DNA of 64,000 bases, taken from assembly GCA_036245525.1 (NCBI GenBank), contig BTPG01000001.1, positions 183,402,663 to 183,466,662 on the forward strand, written 5' to 3'. Each line of letters starts with the position of its first letter. The stretch's first letter is position 1. Both the position numbers and the translations under genes were made by a program. This stretch comes from Semisulcospira habei. Taxonomy: Eukaryota; Mollusca; Gastropoda; Semisulcospiridae. Below the pieces are notes generated by a model. That model worked only from the letters and a program-made list of their open reading frames with translations, was not told the origin of the DNA and made no database searches. Shown here piece by piece: positions 34,333-43,954 of this stretch.

Positions 34333-35033
34333 CCACTTTAATTGATCGGAGGTCAGATTTGCGTCACACGTTCGCGATCGAACATCAGAGTTGCTACAGC
34401 AGCGGTCATCAAAATAAAATTTGTTATCACAAGAAATCATCTTCATTCTCTAACCTACTGCCTAAAATCGGTGTTGTAGTCTCGGGCGATTCAAACTTTT
34501 GAAAATGGTCCCTTACAATATTTTAAAAATAAACATTGGGCTCATTATATTGTCTATAATTACAATCAAACGTCAGAAGTGATCGAACGTCAGATTTATG
34601 AAAACAGTTGCGACAAAACGTCATGAGTTGTAGCTCTCCATTAACAGACCAGACATTCAAAACAACCACGCTGGAATGTGGCCCATAATGCATCTATCAT
34701 AACCGGACGGTCGTAGACAAAAAAACACAACTTCGTTAAACTTGGCAAATAGTTGAAAGGCAGATCTCGTGACAAAAACTGGCCGCTCACAATTGTTTTT
34801 GCCAGCTTAGAAAACTGTGACAGAAAAGTAAATTTGAAGCATATCAAATATTTAACGAAAGCGAAACAACGCAATGACGCCATTTCCGGTTTGGGTCAGC
34901 GTGCCTTTTGCTAGCACAAGTTCGCGGAAATTAAGATGCTGCTGTTGCGACAAACCTGACGTCCGACAGAGACTACTTTCAAGAGCAATAAACAAAAGCA
35001 TGGCTTACCTTCAAATCTTTGAAATACATGGAT
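34333..35033. other. Interior of the TIR transposon
   Basis: Non-coding. Contains several AACGTCAG-type words in both orientations. Confidence 0.5.
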
Positions 35034-35338
35034 TATAAGATCAATCTTCCCTGAACATATGGGCATGTTAGCACCAGGTTTGTTATTGTTGCTTTTACAC
35101 ACGTGTGAGATCCAAAAAGACCGACGGCAAATCGTCCGCTCTCCCGGGCCGATTTTCATTGGTGAATTCTGGCGTTTTACAGTATACTCACCAAACGGCT
35201 TTACGTTAGGTGCAGAAATTATTGCCAGTATATCTTCAATCATTCACACACACATTCCACTTGTTAAAGTCAACACATCTCTTTTTAAACAGATTTTAGT
35301 TTCCCGCAAAAGAGGTCACTTACTGCTTGCTCACCTTT

Positions 35339-35549
35339 AGAGATAGATAATATGAGACTCCCAAAACCAATACATTCAATAAAGCCGCATCCGTCATTAA
35401 TTTACGCTATTTTTAAATATCAAAATTTAGTCCTCCCATTACACCCTCATTATTTCCGAATCAACTCTTTAATTTTAAAAAAATGATGAGCATGACGGAT
35501 GCGACTCTATTGAATCTATTATTTTGGGGGTCTCATATTATCTATCTCT
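35339..35549. mobile_element. Hairpin MITE, 211 bp
   Basis: Arms of about 57 bp with outer end AGAGATAGATAATATGAGAC, separated by about 100 bp. It abuts exactly the right end of the TIR transposon and, on the other side, the start of repeat R1. Target duplication unclear. Confidence 0.65.
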
Positions 35550-35681
35550 CCTAGCCATTTTAGTTCCACTCCAGAAATCATTCAAAGCAACGATTTTTGA
35601 TCAGCTACCAACCCGCGATTATCATAAGCCAGACCCCCCACCTAACCTAAATTATTAATGCTGTCATTGACTACTATCAGC
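35550..35681 (+). repeat. Repeat R, copy 1
   Basis: Begins CCTAGCCATTTTAGTTCC and ends ATTAATGCTGTCATTGACT. Copies at 35909-35994 (shorter) and 42222-42353, same orientation. The third copy lies directly before the first ORF of the PolB/integrase element, so R may be the promoter or terminal region of that element. Confidence 0.65.
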
Positions 35682-35908
35682 CGTTTTCGGGAAATGACTA
35701 CTTGCGCAATTGTGGGAATTCCCGTTAGGCATAATTTCCGCATCACCCACGTCAATGTTGCCAATAACAACACCACGTGTCAACTCGTGACCCTAGTCTC
35801 GTGATCAAGTATTGCGTCGTTGAGACGTTCGTAGGGTGTGAAGACGAACATTCTCGATCTTTCCATTACTTTGTGTTGGAGTGCGGTTGTGTTCTCAGAG
35901 TAGCAGCA

Positions 35909-35994
35909 TTTTTTATCAGCTACCCGTGATTATTAAGCCAGATCCCCCACCACACCTAAATAATTAATGCTGTCATTGACTTCTTTAAGCAAAG
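35909..35994 (+). repeat. Repeat R, copy 2 (partial)
   Basis: Starts TTTTTATCAGCTACC and shares ATTAAGCCAGATCCCCCACC and TCATTGACTTCTTTAAGCAAA with copy 3. Confidence 0.65.
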
Positions 35995-36063
35995 GTACTT
36001 CAGTTATTAATCACCATTGTCTCTATCAACACACCACCTTTCAATACAAAATAAAATGCAGTT

Positions 36064-36102
<39 letters not shown>

Positions 36103-36724
36103 CAAACACACAGATAACATGTTTACATGAAAACACACACACCACTCAGACAGTTATTTGGGTTACAAACTTATCCTATTTCACTGACACACACACACAC
36201 ACACAGTGCCCTTTGTACAATAGCTGAAGCACATAGTCGTTCTGCGCTACTGAACAAGTATAGGAACCCCATTAAATCTGACTTCCTTCCTCTGAGAACA
36301 TGAAAAAGCATGTTTTATTTTACAAGAGGCTTTAATTTTCAGTAGTCCACGCCATCACAGATTCTTATGAGCAGTGTGAGATTCTCATTAGCCACCGATT
36401 TCATAGAGTTTTAGTCAACTGTAAAGATTGCTGAATCTATGCATAACACTTAAACACAGACATGGCAGAGTTGTACTGAGCACGCTTAAACACAGGTATG
36501 ACAGAGAAGCGGACATTCACCAATGCCAAGGACATCTTATAATAGCATGTTAGGCTTACTACCTTTGAGGACGGAAACACCAGAGGTCTTTTGCAAGAGA
36601 CTTAGATTCTCAGGAGCCTATGTCTTTATAGGCTTAAATTCTTAAGATTCTTTTTGATTCATATCATGGAGAGCCCTGATTTAATAAGATTTCAGCCAAA
36701 CCATAAATACGTAAAATAATCTAC
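35995..36724. other. No gene recognised
   Basis: (CA)n tracts at 36066-36099 and 36184-36206. Nothing coding. Confidence 0.45.
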
Positions 36725-36975
36725 CTTTGTTTGGGTCTGCTGAGTGGCTGAGAGGATACTTCCGCTGGTTAGGATAGAATAGTTAGCGCAAGCTATTCTG
36801 TCTGTGCTGGGTTCGTTTCACGCTCTCGGAGCCAGTTGACACTCTCCACCGCGGAGGCTTTCACAGGAAAAGGTGAACGTGCAACCCCCAGGGTTATAGC
36901 CCCCTCCATAGGGGGTGAATTAGCACGTGGATAACCCGGGTTACATCGATTCCTGTGGAAGCAGGTGACAGGCCA
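36725..36975 (+). mobile_element. Possible tRNA-derived SINE
   Basis: A-box-like GAGTGGCTGAGAGG, then GGGTTCGTTTCACGC as B-box-like, about 50 bp apart. A body with gcaacccccagggttatagccccc follows, then a long T-rich tract (36998-37095). Family and ends uncertain. Confidence 0.4.
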
Positions 36976-38042
36976 CTAAGCAGCCCTTTTGTCAATGTTT
37001 TTTTTTTTCTATTTTTTTTTCTTTGTTAATTTTTAATTATTCTTCTTTTTTTTCTTATTTTTTTTTTTAATTTTAATTTTTTTTTTCTTATTTTTTTCCT
37101 ATTTTTTATGTTAGGGAAAAAAGCAAAATAAGTACATCACTGGACAAAGGGAAATAATCTGGGAAAAAAAAAGGCTAGTTAAAAATATCAATGCTGTCAC
37201 CCAGACCCCCTACCCCACCCAGCCACCCACCTCGCACACACAAGCACACACAAACATATTAGGTCAAATTATTTCGTTCTGTGTCAATGCTTCAAAAGTG
37301 GGTTATTAGGGCACTAGAACAAATTTAAAATATGGAGCGTTCACCAAAATATGGAACAAACCTTGAATATAGGTTTTTTCTCCAAATATAGAGCACTAGG
37401 TCATTCCTAAATAAATAGGTCTCGCCAAGTGAGTAGAAAAATAATTTTGTTTTCTGTTTCTTCGTCTGACAAAGTGTGGAGAAAATTTTGTTGTTTCCAC
37501 TCCAAGCACATCACATCAGCACATCGTGAGTGTTATTTAACAGGCGCAGACCAACCTGTGATGCATTTGAAAGACAAAACCCATTTTATGTTTGCAGCGA
37601 CAAGAACACATGAAAAACACACCCTGGCAATAGGCTTATCCATCAGGCCTATTCAAAAGGGGTGTTTTAAAATACCCCTTTCACGTCCACAGAGGTATGG
37701 ACAGATTTTGCACTATAGACCTTTCTTTCCAGGGTGCTATGTGCACACACCCTTATTGTGTAATAAAAAAAATATTCTATTACACTACCGGGCAATCTGA
37801 GTGGGAAGTAAACTTAGAAAGTTACTGTTGATGTGACTTTCTAGAATAACATGATTTTACTTGCCAACTAACTTCAAAGATACCTACAACTTTAAAGTTA
37901 GTGTCATAAGTTCTTTTAAGTGACTTAAAACAAGTTCTTACAAGAACCTAAACATAAGAATTTGTAAGTTCTTGACCCTAGTCAATAAGACACTCAGACA
38001 GATTTCTCAAGTTACAAGGTCAACAAGAAAACTTTTTTTTTC
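36976..38042. other. T-rich tract and unassigned sequence
   Basis: Poly-T-rich from 36998 to 37110. A 123-codon + ORF (37429-37800) has no recognisable motif; since it lies within the territory of the PolB element it could be a relic, but I have no evidence for it. aagttctta-type words recur at 37910-38020. Confidence 0.35.
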
Positions 38043-38099
38043 TCAATAGTAGTCTGGTGGTGGGGCAGATGGTGTTAGATGGGCAGACGTGAAAGGCAT
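38043..38099 (-). CDS. Mini-ORF ending in PSAP and PPDY motifs (speculative)
   Basis: 18 codons from ATG, ending TPSAPPPDYY. The same frame is open upstream to about 38210 (a basic stretch with RRRRN) without another ATG, overlapping the end of the coiled-coil gene in a different frame. PSAP and PPxY are the two classic late-domain motifs that recruit Tsg101 and NEDD4-family ligases in budding viruses. Only the motif is seen; expression and function are unproven, and so short a match could be chance. Confidence 0.25.
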   Translation of the reverse strand: MPFTSAHLTPSAPPPDYY

Positions 38100-38152
38100 G
38101 ACATCTCTTTGCGAAGTGTATGACAAAAATAATGGATTACCAAAACCTATCG

Positions 38153-38640
38153 TTACTTGCTTGTAAGTTCTCGAACTTTTTTCATAGTTTCTTCTACGCC
38201 TATCTTTTTTCCTTGTTCTAAAAAAGATTTCTTTAGCTCTTCAACATTTACAGCCTGACTACGCATCTTATTCTGTATTTCAGATTTTTGTTGTTTATAG
38301 TTAGCCAAATCATCCTGGACTCGCTTAAATTCTTCGTCATCAATTTCATTATTTNNNNNNNNNNNNNNNNNNNNTCCAAAGCCTTACTAATAATAAGTTT
38401 CATACTCGTCAGCTTAGCTGCTGCGAGCGTACTTAATGCTTCATGCTTCTGCAACTTCATATAAAATCTTTTGTTAATAGCTTCCATACCAAAGCATGCT
38501 AGACTTGTGACAAGACCAATACCTTCAACAGCAATTCCTATAACACTTCCCACCCCCGTTGCAAACAGAGTTATACCTCCTACAGAAGAGAAGATAAAAG
38601 AGAGAGGCCTGCGACACCTATGTCAGTAATGCCGTATCGA
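38153..38640 (-). pseudogene. Coiled-coil protein relic of the virus-like element
   Basis: Minus strand, interrupted by a 20-N gap. N-terminal part: GITDIGVAG, a one-base frameshift in a CT tract near 38608, then a glycine-rich hydrophobic stretch (GVGSVIGIAVEGIGLV) and KRFYMKLQKHEALSTL, LTSMKLIISKAL. After the gap, on the proper frame: NNEIDDEEFKRVQDDLANYK, KKSFLEQGKKIGVEE and a stop at 38153. This layout (hydrophobic glycine-rich start, then KHE..STLA..KL and an EEF coiled coil) matches my memory of an uncharacterised protein recurrent in integrated elements of cnidarians and molluscs; that recall is unverified. The start is not determinable: a stop lies upstream near 38640. Confidence 0.5.
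38355..38374. other. Assembly gap of 20 N
   Basis: Falls inside the coiled-coil gene. The two flanking reading frames disagree by two bases with 20 N and agree if the true gap is a multiple of three. Confidence 0.95.
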
Positions 38641-38744
38641 TAGTTTTAAATCAGGGTAAATGACATAGGCTACTTTTCAGAATTTCCAATCTTCCGTTAT
38701 CCCAATTCTCAGTGCAAAGAATGTATCTGATTCACAGCATAATG

Positions 38745-38848
38745 CCCTCTTAACAAATTGCGTAATACACCCCCCCCCCCCACCCACCACACTTCACCAT
38801 ACAATAAACAATAGTCAATTGACACGGCGACACAACAATGCGCAGATT

Positions 38849-38885
<37 letters not shown>

Positions 38886-39110
38886 CTTGACACGGCCACA
38901 CAATTAACAGTGCGCTGATTCAGTCACTGCTAAACAAACTGCGTAATACACCCACCCCCTTCCCCTTAAACGTCACCACCCTCCGCACTCATCCATACAA
39001 TTTCACAATAGACAATGCGCCGATTTACTTCTAAACAAACTGACCTACTTTCGCAGTCCACCATACAATACACACTAACATGGCCACTCAATCAACAGGG
39101 CGCTCAAGGA
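38745..39110. repeat. Degenerate tandem repeat with (CT)n
   Basis: Words aacaaa.tgcgtaatacaccc, caccatacaat.aacaat and acacggc.acacaa..aa recur near 38752, 38932 and 39030-39080. A (CT)n tract lies at 38851-38883 and poly-C at 38769-38780. Confidence 0.6.
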
Positions 39111-40165
39111 AATACATGCATAACCTCAGACTAGTAAACAGCCACCTTCGTTCAGGCGCGTTATGATTGGACCTGTTCTGAAAGATCGTTATGCACCGAA
39201 CTTGTTTCGTTATGCACCCGACTTGAGTTAATATGTACGAGACCAAACACAATATTCATACAGGAATTTTTAATTTTTTTAAATATGTACCAGACCCTAC
39301 ACAATATTCAAAAAGAAATGTATAATTTTTTAAAATATATACCAGACCCTATGGTTTTCTTTCATATATTCAAATAGCCAGCGGCTTCACACACCCACAA
39401 TGTGGGCAGGGGAAAAAACCCACTCTATGTATAAACACCATGAAGTCTTCACAGACACAGAGCCAAAATGAGTTTGCAACCTGTTGGAAAACAGAGAAAG
39501 CTTTAAGATAAGGCCCTTCTTGTGAGTAGACTGAAGGGTGTTTACTGTTGACTTCTGCGCAGGCCAGCCCTAACAGCCATGACCTCTGAAAACTGTGTCG
39601 TAGCGGTGGTTCCACACACGGCCCATTTCTGGTACTGTCGATGGAGATGGCGGTGTTGAAGTGCAACTTTATTCTTAGCGATTATCAAGATCAGACAGTG
39701 CCGGATTGATGAATCCGAAGCATTCCAGCTCTTCCTTTGCTTTTTCTCCGCCATGTACAACTTCGTTCAAAGCGAAACGCACGATGCCGTATCCCATGAT
39801 AGTATTATGGTGACGTCACAGCAAGTAACGCGTTCAACATGCAGCGCGCACTTTGTAAGAACATGCTGACACCACACATAAACTAACAGTTTGCACGCCC
39901 TGTTACACTCACACTGACCCCGGCGTCGGGTCGATTCTGAACGCAGCCGCGACTGAGCGAGCGGCTAAACGAAACAATTCAGTCGTCACTAAAAATAGAA
40001 CGACTGTCACCGACCTCTGTTATGGTACACACAGTTCGAGTGACGTGTTCGGCTACTGCCGCAATGTGATGTTATAGAGGCGGCTCGCGGTGGCAGGTCA
40101 CGCGCCGGAGTACCTGATGTTCGGCTGGGTTCGGCTGTTAGCCGTTGGATTGGAAAACGCACGAT
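39111..40165. other. No gene recognised
   Basis: A ~55-bp unit (accagaccctacacaatattca...) is repeated in tandem at 39240-39355. Otherwise no structure. Confidence 0.4.
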
Positions 40166-40171
40166 CGCACT

Positions 40172-40255
40172 CGCATTTGGCGAGTGGGTATTTTTTTTTA
40201 CTCGCCAAATTTTTTTTTCACTCGCCATGGCGAGTAAATTACTCGCCATTTTCTG
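40172..40255. repeat. Cluster of inverted ACTCGCCA motifs
   Basis: ACTCGCCA or its complement TGGCGAGT occurs five times in about 80 bp, including the perfect palindrome CTCGCCATGGCGAG and TTTGGCGAGT...ACTCGCCAAA around a T-tract. Confidence 0.7.
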
Positions 40256-40984
40256 GGCTGAGGTAGGGCGGCAGTTAAAGCGATCTGGTGAAACTCAGTC
40301 AAGTGAGCTGGATTGGGCACACACAATTCACTACAGCCGTCTGCAGTCACATTCTTCGCGGCCGCTCTCCGCTGGGGTGGCTTGAGTGTATTCTGACCAT
40401 AGAGCTATACGCTCTATGATTCTGATGCACTCCGAGGGCCCCTGTTGAAACAGGGGCTGACAGCAACGGCCCACGGAAAGGCGGTATAACCATCCTAATC
40501 TGTACTGTCACTCCATCTAGCATGAGCTCAGCGTAATCTGTTAATTGAGGGAGGTCTGTTTGACATACCGTGTCTGTGATTATTTTGTTGAGCTGCGGGT
40601 TATTAAGTGTCTAGTTGGGACTTTGCTGGCCAATGGAGACATTTAATTTAGTTAGAAAGGTTAGGATCTCCGCGAAAGGCATTGTTTTTCACTAGCCCCT
40701 GCATTGTTTTTCACTAGCCCCTGCGGCAGCAGCATTTAATGCCCCTTGCAGGCAGAAAAAGAAGTTACGAGTAGGTGGGGAAATGCACGGAATTCAAACA
40801 TTCCATGGCTTCTGCCACGCCACTCGATCTGCAAAAGCGTAGCTAGAGGTTCACGACAAAGAATCAACGCCTCTTGCCTGCCGACACTGCAAGACATTAT
40901 TTACATTTAAAGTCCGAGGAATTCATCTGGGGTTAAGCTGTACGACTGTTAAGAATGTGGCGATAGAGCGAAACGGTCCTTACA
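40256..40984. other. No gene recognised
   Basis: Contains the tandem word cattgtttttcactagcccctg twice (40681, 40704). No coding motif. Confidence 0.4.
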
Positions 40985-41990
40985 TCCTTACAGATAATCC
41001 GTGAGCCAAGGCCCTAAAACTCAGCAACCGGTACCATTTAGGCGGGCAAATTATCATATAGATTTCCGGTATGTTCAAGGTCTCTAGTGGTAGAAAAATC
41101 ACGGGAGACCTCTGGATCGAGTAGCTTTTTGTCTTTTTACACATGATCTTTAACCCCCACCCTCCACTGCGCAGATGCCGATTCAAGTCCACCATCTTCT
41201 CTTTTATTATTGACAATGATATAAATATAGTTATGCCAGTACCAATTTCCTATTGAAAGGACATGTATAGCTATTGCTGAATCTAAAATTATTATTTAAG
41301 TCTATGTTTAGTTCTATATCCTGCCAGTGAACTCCCGCTCCCTGACCCCAAAATACTGAAACTCATCACAAAAATTTAGCATTACTTTCATCACTGAGCA
41401 TACCCTTTTGCTTTGATTTTGATGGGTTTAATATGTTGTGTCGCAGTACATCTATGTAAAACGCCATGTGTTGTTTATCTGTCAGTCTATCTGTCCATCC
41501 AATTGTCTGTCACTCCTTGTCAGTCTGCTATATGGTTATAGTAACTATATAAATAATATTTTTTTGAAACTGCATTCCAATAATGTCAAACTTGTAGTGC
41601 AATTGCACAAAATTATTTTTGGATGACCTTGTGTGAAGGTCAAGGTCACAGGTCAATTAAGGTGGGAAAAGTTGTTATTTTATGGTAAAATATGCACTTC
41701 TCGCACAGTATGACAAGATCTAAGCAACAATTTTGCACAGTTGTACCGTACACTTTCTCCTTTGCATTTGTGCTTGTTTATTGTTTTTTTTCTTATTAAG
41801 ACTATTAAATGAGCACTTTAAAGCAGATTTGAAAAATTGTATGCAAAGAATAAACAGTTAAATTTAAACTAAAGATACATATGTCTTTCTTCTCTTATAA
41901 ATTGACCTCTCATTCTTCTTCGAAGTGACATACACTGTTGCTGAGGTAGTGTTCAAATATATGGTAGATTATTAATTCTAAACAGTCGAC
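40985..41990. repeat. Dispersed repeat family C, copy 2
   Basis: Homologous to 22350-22880 with an insertion of about 400 bp in the middle (from 41400), which carries TGACCTTGTGTGAAGGTCAAGG and relates to the TGACCTTTG repeat field. Confidence 0.55.
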
Positions 41991-42221
41991 TGTCAACAGA
42001 CAGAAATATTTTTAACAAGTAATATAAATCATTTAAAACAAAGATTAATGTTTACAAGTCTGCTTAGATGTTCTTGCCAACAAGAAAGAAGAAACAAAAA
42101 GCACAACAGAGATAGTAAAGTAGACAGGTGATGGACACCCCTCCCCCAATCTATAGATTTATTTGATCCTCTCCGTATTTAGACAAACCCACTCGACCAA
42201 TTACCACCAATACCTTAATCG

Positions 42222-42353
42222 CCTAGCCATTTTAGTTCCACTCCAGAAATCATTCAAGCTACGTTTTTTTATCAGCTACCAACCTGCGATTATTAAGCCA
42301 GATCCCCCACCTAACCTAAATTATTAATGCTGCAATTGACTTCTTTAAACAAA
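42222..42353 (+). repeat. Repeat R, copy 3, upstream region of the PolB/integrase element
   Basis: As for copy 1. Ends 20 bp before the likely start codon of the first ORF. An in-frame ATG at 42327 lies inside R, where the non-coding copies also read ATTAATGCTG, so the downstream ATG (42375) is preferred as start. Confidence 0.65.
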
Positions 42354-42374
42354 ATTATTATATTACGTTTTAAA

Positions 42375-42896
42375 ATGAATCAAGACGAATTACTACTTTT
42401 AAGTGATATCAATGCTGTTGAGAACAAAGACTTAGACTCGAAAAAACAACAACTTATCTCTGTAGTTGTCTCAGGCAAGTCAAAGACTTATCTAGGAAGA
42501 CAATACATGACAGAGGATATTGAATCTTTAACCTCTGATGAGCTAATTAAACTACATTCTAAATATGAAAATCACATTGCTTCACTAATGACTCGTGATT
42601 TGAGTCGATCTCTTGTATGCCTATACACAAAAGCTGTAAGTCACTTCCTACCTGTTGATAGTGACAGCCTTTCACATGATCTAGAAAGTAATCCTATTGT
42701 TTCAAGTTCGATTGGTAAATTAGCATGCCTTATGTTTTACAAGTTTGGAAATTACCTTGCACCTGCTGTAACCCTACTTGTTACTAGTAGTCATATTGAT
42801 TTCTCAAAAATAAATTTTAAAGAAGAAGAAAATGGAAGAGACGACTCCACAACAGAACCATGTCTTGACACAGGTTCAAACTGTAACGAAGACTAA
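42375..42896 (+). CDS. Virus-like element ORF A, unknown function (173 aa)
   Basis: Begins MNQDELLLLSDINAVENKDL. Mostly helical and charged, with the hydrophobic stretch FYKFGNYLAPAVTLLVT near residues 124-140 and an acidic C terminus. No recognised domain. The start at 42375 is chosen over 42327 because the upstream codons lie in repeat R. Its last 65 nt overlap ORF B in another frame. First of five tightly packed rightward genes ending with the integrase; AT-rich codon use is shared with them and unlike the flanking repeats. Structural or membrane-associated roles are possible but not shown. Confidence 0.65.
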   Translation: MNQDELLLLSDINAVENKDLDSKKQQLISVVVSGKSKTYLGRQYMTEDIESLTSDELIKLHSKYENHIASLMTRDLSRSLVCLYTKAVSHFLPVDSDSLSHDLESNPIVSSSIGKLACLMFYKFGNYLAPAVTLLVTSSHIDFSKINFKEEENGRDDSTTEPCLDTGSNCNED

Positions 42897-43245
42897 AAGT
42901 CCAGGCAGGGTCGATGCAGGAAAAAGATTAGCTGAATATAACAGACAAAAGAAATTACAGCTTCAAGCATTAACAGAAAAGACTGACGTAACATCATCAG
43001 TGACACTACCATTAGAACCAACACATACCCCACAAAGTGATAAAAAAACAACTAAACCTGAAACAACAAAATATATAGTTGCTGGATTTGTTGTCGGATT
43101 TGGTTACGTAGGTTACCAATTATATAAAAAATACAAACCAAACACTCGAACAGTGTCCAAAAAATCAAACACTCCAAAAACAAAAGAAGAAGTCTCCACA
43201 TTACCAGCAGTTTCAAAACCTTTGGACCCATTTTACATGCAGTAA
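42832..43245 (+). CDS. Virus-like element ORF B, single-pass membrane protein (137 aa)
   Basis: Lys/Gln/Thr-rich N-terminal region (AEYNRQKKLQLQAL), then a transmembrane segment YIVAGFVVGFGYVGYQL at about residues 78-95, followed by a basic stop-transfer KKYKPNTR and a Ser/Thr/Lys-rich tail. No signal peptide, so type II or tail-facing topology is likely. Overlaps ORF A by 65 nt; 38 nt before ORF C. Function unknown; small membrane proteins next to integrase suggest a virion or packaging role by position only. Confidence 0.65.
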   Translation: MEETTPQQNHVLTQVQTVTKTKSPGRVDAGKRLAEYNRQKKLQLQALTEKTDVTSSVTLPLEPTHTPQSDKKTTKPETTKYIVAGFVVGFGYVGYQLYKKYKPNTRTVSKKSNTPKTKEEVSTLPAVSKPLDPFYMQ

Positions 43246-43283
43246 TAAATTTATTATTATTTTAATTTTTGTAGCATAAGAAA

Positions 43284-43514
43284 ATGAGCGACACAAAGAA
43301 CTTAATGAACCTTGTCTATCACTCTGCTGTAATAAGTGGACTAGCAGTAGCTTATTCTATGCTGGGAAAAAGTCTACTTAAAATGAAATCAGCAGACCTT
43401 AGTAAATTAGACTTTGAAGACAGTGCTAAGCTAGTAGTTGTTATAACAGCATCGATTGCAACAAAAGATTTTCTAGTCAAGCAAGGAATTATTCCAGAAA
43501 ATATATCTATGTAA
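43284..43514 (+). CDS. Virus-like element ORF C, small hydrophobic protein (76 aa)
   Basis: Two hydrophobic segments: AVISGLAVAYSMLGKSLL (about residues 15-32) and LVVVITASIATKDFLV (about 49-64), linked by a charged loop. Intact from ATG to stop. Only 8 nt separate it from ORF D. Family unknown. Confidence 0.6.
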   Translation: MSDTKNLMNLVYHSAVISGLAVAYSMLGKSLLKMKSADLSKLDFEDSAKLVVVITASIATKDFLVKQGIIPENISM

Positions 43515-43522
43515 ATAAAAAT

Positions 43523-43954
43523 ATGGCAACTATAGCTGTTATGATTGGCGGTGCAGTTATTAACGCATTAGCTTTTAGTGGATCAAACTATTTCTTTTCA
43601 AAAGTTAGTAAAGAAGAATCAGCAGAAGAAATGAAGCGACACAATGAGGCATCTGAAAAACTAGCTCAAGCTCAGCAAGATTATGAGAAGCAAAGAATTG
43701 AAAAACTTGATTTTATTAATGAAAAACTAAAACTTGAGGGTCATGCACAGCATACATTTTCAAACGTTGATGACGCTATCAAAGAATACTATCTTGTTAC
43801 TGGTGAAGACATATCTATTCCACAACCAAAACTTAGTGACTACTACCAACCAAGCCTAGAACAAAGAAATGGAGAAATAATATTTGTTTTAGTAGGAATG
43901 ACATTAGTATATTTTACAGGAGTTTATATTGCTAGAAAAAATGGCAGACGCTAA
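43523..43954 (+). CDS. Virus-like element ORF D, two-TM coiled-coil protein (143 aa)
   Basis: Hydrophobic start MATIAVMIGGAVINALAFSG, a coiled-coil region of about 50 residues rich in Glu/Lys/Gln (KEESAEEMKRHNEASEKL and on), then a C-terminal transmembrane segment IIFVLVGMTLVYFTGVYIA ending RKNGRR. Both termini are membrane-prone, with the coil between them. Its last 14 nt overlap the integrase start. Function unknown. Confidence 0.65.
   Translation: MATIAVMIGGAVINALAFSGSNYFFSKVSKEESAEEMKRHNEASEKLAQAQQDYEKQRIEKLDFINEKLKLEGHAQHTFSNVDDAIKEYYLVTGEDISIPQPKLSDYYQPSLEQRNGEIIFVLVGMTLVYFTGVYIARKNGRR

Larger units (their letters stand above)
25168..35338. mobile_element. Non-autonomous TIR DNA transposon split by a LINE
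   Basis: Terminal inverted repeats of about 305 bp: left 25168-25472 and right 35034-35338, outer end AAAGGTGAGCAA, high identity with a few substitutions and one indel. Removing the RTE (25883-34317) leaves about 1.7 kb with no transposase. The interior is dotted with AACGTCAG/CTGACGT words (for example near 25690, 25728, 34572, 34586, 34960). No flanking direct repeat was convincing, so the superfamily stays open. Confidence 0.7.

Noticed and set aside
37429..37800. 123-codon ORF as an element gene
   Set aside because: No motif, no packed neighbours and no homologue that I recognise; left as unassigned.
38745..39110. CRISPR-like array
   Set aside because: Units are degenerate and of unequal length, and this is animal DNA.
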